Source of the DNA: Onthophagus taurus
Lineage: Eukaryota; Arthropoda; Insecta; Coleoptera; Scarabaeidae
Assembly: GCF_036711975.1 (NCBI RefSeq)
Contig: NC_091968.1
Location: 7,626,001 to 7,690,000 of the forward strand
Direction of reading: 5' to 3'
Length of the DNA stretch: 64,000 bases
A program made the translations under genes and the position numbers. Shown one piece after another: positions 35,301 to 47,300 of the stretch. The notes beneath the pieces were generated by a model that did no database searches, was not told where the DNA came from, and was given only the letters and a program-made list of their open reading frames with translations. Within the stretch, counting starts at the first letter, position 1. Each line of letters starts with the position of its first letter.

Positions 35301-38300
35301 TAGAACTAGAAACATTCGGGTTTAGCCGTGCTTCTCATAACATGGGTAAACCCGTGTAGCCCGACGTGAAACCCAATATGAAAAATAATTTGGAGTCCGA
35401 GTCGGCTTAGAACCGAAGTACTGTCTGGCTTAAATTTTCTCTTCGTTTATTTAGATGATATATTGGTAGCAAGCAAATCTGAAGACGAACATTTAGAGCA
35501 TCTCCAAATTTTATTCAAACGGCTTAGTGATTATGGCATCAATATCCAACCTACCAAATGTATCTTCGGTGCTTTATCATTAGATTTTCTAAGCCATCAT
35601 GTTTCTCAGGCTGGTATTAAACCCTAAAAATATAGAATGAAGCTATTTCAAAATTTCCTCTTCCGAATACGGTTAAAGAATTACAGAGATTTTTAGGAAT
35701 GCTTAATTTTGACCACCGTTTCCTTGCTAACATTTCTAGAATTTTATCGCCATTACATTCTTTGGTTACTTCTTATAATTCAAAGAAATTAGAAACAATA
35801 TCTTTATGGACAACAGAAGATAAAAAGGCATTTGAAGCTACAAAAGAAGCCCTAATCAATTCTGTCCTTCTTGCTCACCCTTCCCCTACAGGTACCTATT
35901 CTTTAACCACCGATTGCTCGGATTATGCTATGGGAGCAGTTCTTTCTCAAACAATTTATGAAGTTACTTCACCTGTAGCATTTTTTTCAAAGAAATTAAG
36001 TTCTAGTCAGGTAAAATATTCTACTTTTGATAGGGAATTATTGGCAATATATTCAGTTATAAAACGTTTCAAGCATTTCTTACATGGAAATCAATTTACT
36101 GTATTCACTGACCACAAGCCGCTAGTAGAGCGACATGTACGTTCCCGGACGACTGGCAAACAGCTCTCCAGAACCTAAATAGTGAATTAAATGAACTATA
36201 TGAATTAACACTAAAGTATAATCTCCACTTGAAACCTTCTAAGTCTCAAGCAATTTTATTCGGTAGTTCTTTGGTGATCAAATCGCTTACCCCACAGTTT
36301 ACAATTAGTATTAATAATGTTACTATTCCGATAAGTGAAAGTGTAAAAAACTTGGGTGTTACAGTTAAACCATTGCAGATCCTCCCTGGTATTGTACTCT
36401 TTCAGAGAAGTTGCACTGAGCATAACGCTCTCCTGTTCTTCTCCAAACTCTCTCTCGACCATCTCGAGAGTACAAGCCGAACCTCGACTGGTCTGACAAC
36501 AGTACTTTCGCCACTCCGCATTGGTCCACTGAATATGATCTCGTGTAAATTGTAATCTAGCAACACGATGTTCTCGAAGCAACAGTGGTCCAGTTGCTGG
36601 TCTCGCTGATCTTAATCCTGCTTCTTCAAATCTCCTTCTTACTGTGCATTCACCCGACGCACTTGCTCCAAATGATTTCTTATCTCAACTGCTGTGGTAT
36701 GTCGATTTCGTAACACGGTCGTTACAATATATCAATCATCACGGGGTTGTGTGGTGCGTCTTCTTCCTGAAACAAGTTGTCTGATGAAGGTGCCAGTCTG
36801 CCGAAATCTTTGAATGGTGCGAGAAACCGTACTCTGTATCGCGCCAAGAACACGAGCAAAGCCACTGTCTGAGCAACATCTGCAAGACTTAAAGGCATTT
36901 CTTGTTTAGCAACAGTGTACGACGTTAATGACACTAAACGTCACTGAAATGTTTTCGTCAATTTCCATGACTTGCTTTAATTTCTGATGGCGCTGCCGAA
37001 CAAGCTGCGTTATCTTTTAGAGCATGTAACTTTGGTGTTAATAACAATAGAAACTTGAACAAAAAACAGAAGTGATCAGAACAGACGAGACTACAAGCCC
37101 CTTATGATTAAAATTATTTTCTTTGATCGGTGCACCCCACAGCAAGTTTCAAAATGTAGGAAGAAAACACGCATTAGCGTTATTCACCATTGCTGAAATT
37201 AAAGAGCGCCAAAATGGGGAAGCGCCTACAGAAATATTGGCAAAGGGTAAACCTTCCAAATAAAAAAATCTTATTCAAATCGAGGAATACGTTCAAAACT
37301 TATTACAGTTTGAAACCGGTCATGATTTTAGGTGATGCGTTTTTTATACCACTGAGTGTAGATACTAATATAGAAGACAATATATTGTCAGCAGGAGACC
37401 AGATACTGCAGATAAATGACTTGATACAACTGTCAGAAAAGTAGATACTACTAAAAGAATACTAGAAAATACTATTAACTTAAAATTTTGTTACGTTCCC
37501 TACTACAACATGAAAAGAAGTGTAGAATTCGGGTTAGGTTGGTAGTCGTCTTAAGAGACGTGTTTAATTCTAGTTGTAATTGTTATTCAGCGCTGGATTG
37601 TTGTATATGTTTATTGAATGAAAAGTAGGCTAACACTAGACCGAGAACTAGAAACATTCGGATTTAGCCGCACGTCTCTCAAGACGGTTAAACCCGAATG
37701 ATTCTAGTTCTAGGTCTTTTGTTAGTTCTAGTGATTGTGTTAGTGTAAAACTAGAACTAATACTAGACCTAGAAAGTATCGGCTATGCCGTGCTTCTGAA
37801 CACGCACGGCTATACCGTTAGTTCTAGTTCAATAGAAATAATTAACATAGCGCTACTTACCACTGTGACTAGAACTAACACTAAATCTAGAAACATTCGG
37901 GTTTAGCCGCACGTATCTTAAGACTACTAAACCCGACTTCTATACTTCTTTTCATGTTGTGATAGGGAACGTAACAAAATTTTAAGATAATAATATTTTC
38001 TAGTCTTCTTTTAGCAGTATCTAGTTTTCTAACAGCTGTATCGAGTCATTTGTCTGCAGTATCTGGTCTCCTGCTGATAGTATATTGTCTTCTATATTAG
38101 TATCTATTTCTTTCCAAACAGTTTTCATCAAATAATATTTGGTTTCATTTAATCACCTGTAAATTATATTTAATCACTAACAAACAATTTAACTTCTCTA
38201 GCTTTTCCTATGGAAAAATTTTTTTAATAAGGTAGAGAAATCAAGATTTTTTACAATTTCATTTTCGATAACATTACATAGCGAAACTAGGTCTCTTACG

Positions 38301-41300
38301 TCTTGTTTCCGATATTGTTGGTCACACCTTATTAATTTTCATTTGGAAAAACTGCGTTCTCCAGTTGCAACTGTTACTAGTATTGTTAGCAGGATAGGCA
38401 GAGTAATCCAGGTGTTAGGTAACAACTCTTAATGTGAGTGTTTTTTAATCAAATTCAAAACTTAGGTAGGGGTAATCTTTCAGGTAATGTTGCAGACTCA
38501 ACATTTCGTCACACAATAAGTCTCTGCACTTTTTGTAGTGCAGAACAATGATTTAACAGTTGTTCTTTATTTTGCTTTTCTTTTATGTCAAAAAAAATTT
38601 AAAAAAGTTTTAGAAAAATTAACAATATTTTTACGCATTTTTGCAATATGAACGAAGTATATTGGGTGATTGACTTGCTTTGGTCACAACTTTGATTTGA
38701 GCTAGACGATGTAGCGAAAATGCATTTGTTCTATGTATTTTGTAAAAGGTTTAAGATATTTTTCAAAAAATTAAACGTTTTTCAGAACAGCTCGACAAAA
38801 TAATTATGGCAGCTACTTGCTTGCGCAACTTTTTAAGAAATGATTCTTGACAACCTGATGAACTACAGCAAACAGAAGTGCCACAAGGTTTAGATCGTAT
38901 TAGAAATATGAAAGGCAAAGGTACTCGTGATGCAATAAATGTTGGAGATAAATTCTCAGAATATTTCAGTACGCGTGAAGGACTTGGTCCTTGGCAAAAT
39001 TAACGGATTAAAGGACAGAAACGGAAATAAGGTTACAATGCAATATTAGGTACTTACCCGGTAGTTTTATTTCCCTAGAAATTTTTTCTTACGCATTTAC
39101 TTTCATTTCTTGGTTGTGATAATTTTTATCACTATCACTAGACCGAGAACTAGAAAGTATTGGGTTTAGCTGTGCGTCTAAAGAATAAAGCGTCAATAGG
39201 AATAATGAACATAGTGATATTTACTGCTATCTAGCGTTACTTAGCACTGGGACTAGAACTAACACAAGACATAGAACTAGAATCATTCGGTTTTGCCGTC
39301 TTGAAAGACGTGCGGCTTAACCCGAATATTTCTAGTTCTAGATCAAGTGTTAGTTCTAGATTTGCACTAGCACTATCATTAGAACTAACATTAGACCCAG
39401 AACTAGAAACATTCGGGTTTAGTCGCACGTCTTTCAAGACGGCTAAATCCGAATGATTCTAGTTCTAGGTCTTCTGTTAGTTCTAGTGACAGTGGTAGGT
39501 AGCGCTAGTTACCATAAGATATCAGTATGTTGCATATTTTATTCGCATTTAGCCGATTTAAAAGACGTACGGCTAAATCCAAATGTTTCTAGTTCTCGGT
39601 CTGGTATTAGTTCTAGATTTAATGAACATAGTACGCGTTACTTAGCACTGGAACTAGAACTAACACAAGACCTAGAATTAGAATCACTCGGCTTTAGCCG
39701 TCTTGAAAGACATGCGGCTAAATCCGAATGTTTCTAGGTCTCGGTCTAGTATTAGTTCTAGAAATAATGAACATAGTGATATCTAGTGCTAACTACCGCT
39801 ACTTAGGACTGTGAGTAAAATTAACAATAGACCTAAAACTTCATTTGGTTTTAGAAGCACATCTTTCAAGACGGCTAAACCCGAACGATTCTAGTTCTAG
39901 GTTTAGTGTTAGTTCCAATTTTACACTTGCACTATCATTTCTAGGTCTTGTGTTAGTTCTAGTCCCAGTGCCAAGTAGCGCTAGACAGCACTAAATATCA
40001 CTATGTTCATTATTTCTAGAAGTAAAACTAGAACTAATACTAGACCGAGAACTAGAAACATTCGGATTTAGCCGCACGTCTTTCAAGACGGCTAAAGCCG
40101 AATGATTCTAGTTCTACGTCTTGTGTTAGTTCTAGTCTCAGTGCTAAGTAACGCTAGATAGCACTAAATATCACTATGTTCATTAAATCTAGAACTAATA
40201 GCAGACCGAGAACTAGAAACATTCGGATTTAGCCGTACGTCTTTCAAGACGGCTAAAACCGAATGATTCTAGTTTTAGGTCTTTCGTTAGTTCTGGTGAT
40301 AGTGCTAGCGCAAAACAAGATCTAACACTAGATCGAAAACTAGAAACATTCGAATTTAGCTGCACGTCTTTCAAGACTATAGTGGTAGGTAGCGCTAGTT
40401 AGCATAAGATATCACTATGTTGGATATTTTTATTGCACTAAAACATTCGGATTAGTGATAATGCTAGTGGAAAACTAGAACTAACACAAGACCTAGAACT
40501 AGAATCATTCGGGTTTAGCCGTCTTGAGAAACGTGCGGCTAAATCCGAATGTTTCTAGTTCTAGGTCTAGTGTTAGTTCTAGTTTTAATTGTTATTTAAC
40601 GTTAGATTGTTAAATATTTTTATTGAACTAAAAGTGGAACTAACAATAGACTTAGAACTAGAAACATTTAGGTGCAACCGTCTTAAGAAACACACGGCTA
40701 ATAATTTTTCATATAACGAACAATTTGTTGAAATTATTCAATGTAATATTGGATTATGTAAGATTGTATCGTTTAAAAAAATGTTTGCTTATTTTGAGTA
40801 TTGAAATACGGTCCTGCAAGTTTAAAAAACGAAGTATTCGTGCCGTGGGGCGTGTGGGGGGCGCGTTGATAATAATAACAAGTTACAACTTGTAGGTATC
40901 ACGCGGTAATCCGTTGCCGACGGACCACCTGCGCTCGTACCGGTCCAATTTCGCAGCTCACTACTGTTTCCCATGTCGATAAAATTTATTTTTATACTCT
41001 TAATTGACTCTCGGGGACTCCCCTCGGACCCCCCTCCCGTGATCGCCACAATTTTTTCTTCTTCTCCTCTACCTCTTCTTCTGCTTCTTTTCCTTTCGAC
41101 CACCTATACACTTCTTCGGCACCATCCAGTTACTCTTCTCCCGTGAGAATCTTTTACTTTACTTTGTTACCGTTATTTCATCTTTATCCTTTTCTTTACT
41201 ATCTTATCCATAATAAAAAAATTAATCAATCATATTCAAAAATCAACTCAAAATAATAATTTCGAAGATGTTTTTTTGATTTCATTATCGTTTTTTTTAG

Positions 41301-44300
41301 GTTTACCGCCAATCCCTACAGAAATCCGAGTCCGAGAAAAACGTCGAAGAAAAGCAGCGATAATCGAATGGTCAAAACCGCACTTTAACGATTTCAACGT
41401 AATTTATATTTTACAAGAACGTCATTACACCGGAAAACATCTCCAAGCTGATCACATGACTGAATGGTCGGCTTGTATGAAAGCTAGAAGAGCTAGGATC
41501 CGTTTTTCAGTAAAACCAGGAACTTGGTACAATTTTCGAATAGCAGCCGTAAACGAAAACGGAACAAGAGGATTTTCACATATGTCACTTAATTTTATTT
41601 ATTCAGCTGGTAAAAATTGTTTGGGTAATTAATTAATAATTGAGGTAAAAATTGTTTTAGATCCAAAACCGCCAAAAGAACCCACCGATGTTCAAGTAGG
41701 TCCTTTATGGCTTCAAAACGGATCTTTAAATACAGAGTTAATATGGTCGCCACCACATTCCGATTTACCAATACAAAGATATAGTGTTTTTTGGAGTCGA
41801 AGGTTAATGGGAGTTACGGACTCCGTTTTGGTGCGACAACAATACGTTCCAAAGGTTATTAAATATATTTATTTATTATAATCGATTAAAATTTTAAATA
41901 ATTAATGACTACATTCGCAAGCAACAGTAACCGTAACAATTTCAGAAATCCATTCTTCTTTTAAACTAGCTGGAAGACTGCTGTTAGAGCTTTCATCTTC
42001 GCTAATTTTCTTCTTTAAAACTTTAACTTTATAAGGTGTTGGTTTACATTTATATGGTCCCATCCAGCAACTTTCGCCTTTACAAAGTGCTGTTAACAAA
42101 TATCTTGGGTAATAGTGAGAACCTAAGTCCATAATTCCTTGTTCTAATCCGCAAGAACAAGTTGGTAAATACGAAGATGGGGCTTTCTTGTATTTCTTGA
42201 TTCCGGTTGAAACGACTTTTTGATTTCTTCGGATGATATCGAAGAAGTCGTAGTTTGGAGAACATTTTCCGTCTTTACAATGTAATTTAAAAGTATCTTT
42301 CGGTTCCGTTTCGATGAAATCTTTTGTGAATTCATCCCAACTATCGGGATAAATTTTCGAGGTTGAGAAATGGAATAAAAGTAAATACAAAGATAACTAC
42401 AAAAAAAAAATTAGTAAGAATTAAGCTAATTAATTTAACTTACTTTTAAAATTAGAAGTTCTACTTTCATCTTGTTTAGGTGGTGTTTAAGATCACACTG
42501 AATTTTCTTTGGGAAAAGAAGGGTTTATATACTTAATAAGAGACAAAACATGTCAATTCGGGGCTTTATGTAACAATATTCTATTCACGTCGGGTTTTCC
42601 TTGGGGGAAATCCATTAAAATATTATGTTTCAAGGTGTTAACGTTTTTCTCTATTTTTATTATTTTGGTAAAAGTTTTAATTATTTATCGCTAAATTTCT
42701 ATTTTTATAAACACATTTATTTTTTTATTTAGGATCAAACAAGATTCTTATTACAAGGATTACAACCGAACTCCTCTTATTTCTTACAAATTCAAGCAAT
42801 CGCTTATTATGGTAAACAAAAACTTAGGGGAAGAAAATCTGGGTTAGTACTCAACACGACTATTTTAGCAAATGGTACGTAATTTGTTTTTAATTTTAAA
42901 ATAAATAATCATTTAATTATTTTAAGTAACTGAAGATGATTATTATAAATACCAACAAAATAATTTTGGGTTAAACGTAAAAAAACCTTATTGGAAAGAT
43001 GGAGATTTAAGAACGAGAATAGTATGGAAGAAAAATAGTTCAAAATATAATATAACGTGGTCGAACGTTTCTTGTAATGACCGAGATGTTGAAGTTATGA
43101 AATTAAATGATATAACAACGGTAAGTAATTAATAAAAATAACAATTAAATTATCATGAATTCTTATTATAATGGAACATCTAAACTTTATCTAATCTCAA
43201 GGTATAGTAATATAAATGATATCGTGCTTAACGATGAAATGTTTTTATTTTTTGGTTTCGACCGGTTTCGGCTTATATTACCATCTTCAGGAAACCACGT
43301 TATTGCGATTTATTATTAACACGTTAAGTACGATGCGAGGCACCAGTGCCTCGAATGAAGTTCAAGCCATAAGAGCTGTCGTCCTTAACGTGTTAAAGAT
43401 GGCAATATAAACCGAAACCGGTCGAAACCAAAAAATAAAATTAATAATAAACGTTTTATTGTTTTTTATATTTACAATTTTTCCCTTTTCTAATACCGGG
43501 TGTCCGCCGGGAAGGTATACTACTTTGTTTTGCCGCCATTTTGGTAAACATTACTCTTGACAGTTCATATTTGGCTGTCGTGAAGTAGAGACGTGGCAAA
43601 TTTATTATGGAAAAATATTCGGTAAACCAACGTGTTTTAATCGTTAAAACATTTTATCAAAATGAATCATCGATTACTGTGACAATGAGAAAGTTACGTG
43701 AAATTTTTGGGAGAAACTTGCCGTGCTCAGGAGTTTGGTCTTCAAAGAACAACTTTGGCCACAATTTTGCACAAGGATTTGCATTTGTTTTCATTTAAGA
43801 TTCAGTTGACACAAGAGCTTCTTCCAGAAGACCATTTACGCCGCCGTACATATGCCAATAGGATGTTACAGCTCGCCCATGACAGCCCGATTTTCATGAA
43901 AAAATCATAATGAGTGACGAGGCACATTTTCATTTGAATGGATATGTGAATAAACAGAATAGTCGGCTCTGGGCAATGGAAAACCTTCAAATTATTCATC
44001 AGTCACCTTTGCATCCATTAAAAGTGACAGTCTGGTGTGCAATTTGGTCAGGAGGAATCATTGGACCTTACTTCTTTGAAACTGAAAACGGCGTAACGGT
44101 AACTGTCAATGGGGAGCGATATCGTGATATGATTGAAAACTTTTTAACGCCATAACTGCATGCTTTGGGCTTGATTAACATGTGGTATCAACAAGACGAT
44201 GCCACATCGCATACAGCCAGGATTACAATGGAATTACTGCGAGACCTCTTTCCACAAGTTATTTCAAGAAATGGTGATGTTGATTGGCCTCCACAGTCGC

Positions 44301-47300
44301 CTGATTTGACTGCTCCGGACTTCTTTTTGTGGGGATATCTGAAAAGCAAGGTTTATGCAAGCAAACCAGAAACGCTGAAGCAACTCAAACAAAATATTCG
44401 TGATGAAATTAATGAAATACCGCGTGAAATGTGTGAGAATGTAATGAAAAACGTGCTCAAAAGGGCTCGCATTTGTGAGGGATGTGTGAGATATTGTATT
44501 CCATACATAATTGCCGACATTAAATAAAACATTTATCAATATAAGACCCATTCTCTTTCATTTAATCAAAAATTATAAACAAACAAAGTAGTATACCTTT
44601 CTTCCTTCTTGTTAATAAATAAAACAATATAATAATAATACAATATAATATATAACAGGGTGAGTTTTTTTCCATGTTTAGTATAGAGATCTTGAAAACT
44701 AGCGGATATAGAAACACGATTAAATAGGGAAAGAATTGCAGTTTCATGAACTCAAATTAATGAGCTTTTTGTTTTTTGGATCAAATGCATGGCTAACTAG
44801 ATATCTCGAAGTCATATCAGTAGAACATTATAACTGTTCAGGTAGTATGCTATGGAAACAATTGATAGATACGTTTGGTTATGACAGCTTAAGACAAACG
44901 TATGTTTCGTTTAGTTTCTAATTAACGTTGATTGAGGTTTTGTAAATTATAACCAACATGAATTTTTCTAATCAATAAAAGCGTGATATCATTTAGTGTT
45001 ACATTTTATGCTATAAAAATGCAATACAAGCTGCAGAACAGTATTTTGATCGTCTTCTCTATCTATTTTGAAGAGACTGATATTTTGCGCGCGTATGGTT
45101 CTTTCTGTAAACTAACTAAAGATGCAAGACAGAAGTAAATGTCTTAGCACGAATCCATCAAGATGCATCGGTTTAACATAAGTTGCATCTGAAGCAGACA
45201 CTTCACAACGTACTGTCGTAAGAGAACTAAAATAGCATAGATTTCATTCATATAAAATGGCAGTTTCACAAACACTACCTCCAGATGACTACAATAAGCG
45301 TGTAGAATATTGTGCGAGGTTTATGGACATGAGTGACGCTGATCATAGCTTAGATTAAAGTTTTGTGGACCGTTGAAACACGATTTACAAATTGCGGCAT
45401 GTTTAACCCTAGGATACTTTACCAATAAAATAAGTATAGTAACTAAATGCTCGCCGGGCCCATAACTCAAAAATTATTGCTTAAATAAAATAATTAGTTG
45501 ACTGTTTTATTAAACATGCAATACCCTAAAAATTTTTCCTTTACACATTTTTCCTAAAATCAATAATAGCAGAGCCATAGGTATCTAACGATATAACAAA
45601 AAAACGGTTTTTTCGAGATATCTAGTTAGTCATGCATTTCATCCAAAAAACAAAAAACTCATTAAATTGAGTTCATGAAACTGCAATTCTTTCCCTATTT
45701 AATCGTCTCTATCTTCGCTAGTTTTCGAGATCTCCATACTAAACATGGAAAAAAAACTAACCTGCATATACAGGTTGTCACACAAAAAACGCCCCAACCT
45801 GTAACTCTGTTATTTACATTCCCATTTTTATGACCCAGTTATCAAATGATATGGTTCTATAAATACTATGATTTATGCTACGAATAAACTTTTTCCAACG
45901 CCATCTTCAATTTTAAGCGATTATCAACTTTTGATTTTCAAATTGCTCGGTATGTTTTTCTTCGCGCTATTGGATAAAGATTCTTTTTCTGAATCGATTA
46001 ATGTACAATACAGCAACGTTAATTGTAATTGTAGCATAGAAAAACATTAAAATAATTTCCTAACATTCTCTTAAAGTCACTTGTGTTATACTGTAGTGTG
46101 CCATGAGAAAAAATAAAAAAACAACTTATAAGTATCATTTACAACTGCTTCGGGCATTCAAATAACATTTAATGACTGTTATCAGATTTGCGAGTTATTT
46201 TTTTCCATGGCACACTACAGTATTACAGAAGTAATTACGACAATGTTCGGAAAATTACAATTAATGTTAATGTATTGTACATCAATGGGTTCAGAAAAAA
46301 ATCTCTATCCAATAACGTGAAGAAAAACATACCAAGCAATTTTAAAATCAAAAGTTGATAATCGCTTGAAATTGAAGATGGCATTGGAAAAAGTTTATTT
46401 GTAGCATGAATCAGCATTTATCAAACCATTTCGTTTTTTGTGTGACACCCTGTATATATATATATATACCGGGTGAGGCGTTTAAATTGAGACAACCTTA
46501 TAACTCATCTCATAAATCCTCAATTTTATAGCAAAAAGTTTCAGATAAAACTTTTGTCATATGAAGGGGGATAATTAAAAATCATTTTAATTTCAGCAAT
46601 CGTATGACTTTCCAACCTTAATTAATTAAACGTAACGACTGAATTTGTAGCTAAAGAGAAATTTTAACAAATATGGCCATGGGTACTAAAACAACTGCCA
46701 CCTGCTATGGCCGCCTTAATATTTCCACCCTACTTAATGTTAATTGTGGTGTTCCCTGGTTACATCTTGAATTTGTGTTGTTCGTAACGTTCACCAAATA
46801 AATAAAATTTCAAATGTATGTTATTTATGTTATCATGGAGAATACCATAGTTTTGAAAAAATATATATTCATTTAAAAAAACATACTTAACAATTGAAAG
46901 ACATAGGTGTCGCTTGTAAAATGTAACGAAAACCATACAGAATATTATCCCCCTTCATACGATGAAAGTTTTATCTGAAACGTTTTTTGATAAAATCGAT
47001 GGTTTATGAGTTATAACGTCATCTCAATTTAAATGCCCCACCCGGTATATACAATATACAGACTGTATCTGAATGACGTTGTTTGAATTTGGTGGTTTTT
47101 TCCAGGTAAGTTGTAGGATTTCTTGCTGCCCGTTTATAAGCTGTGTCATTGAGCATGTCCGTGATCTTGTTCTTATAGTCCACTGAATCCATAACCACTG
47201 TTTCGTTGCCTTTGTCCACCGGTAGTATATGATGTATACTACCGTATACATCATATATATGAGGTATAGTGAGTATATATATATACATAAGTATATGAGG

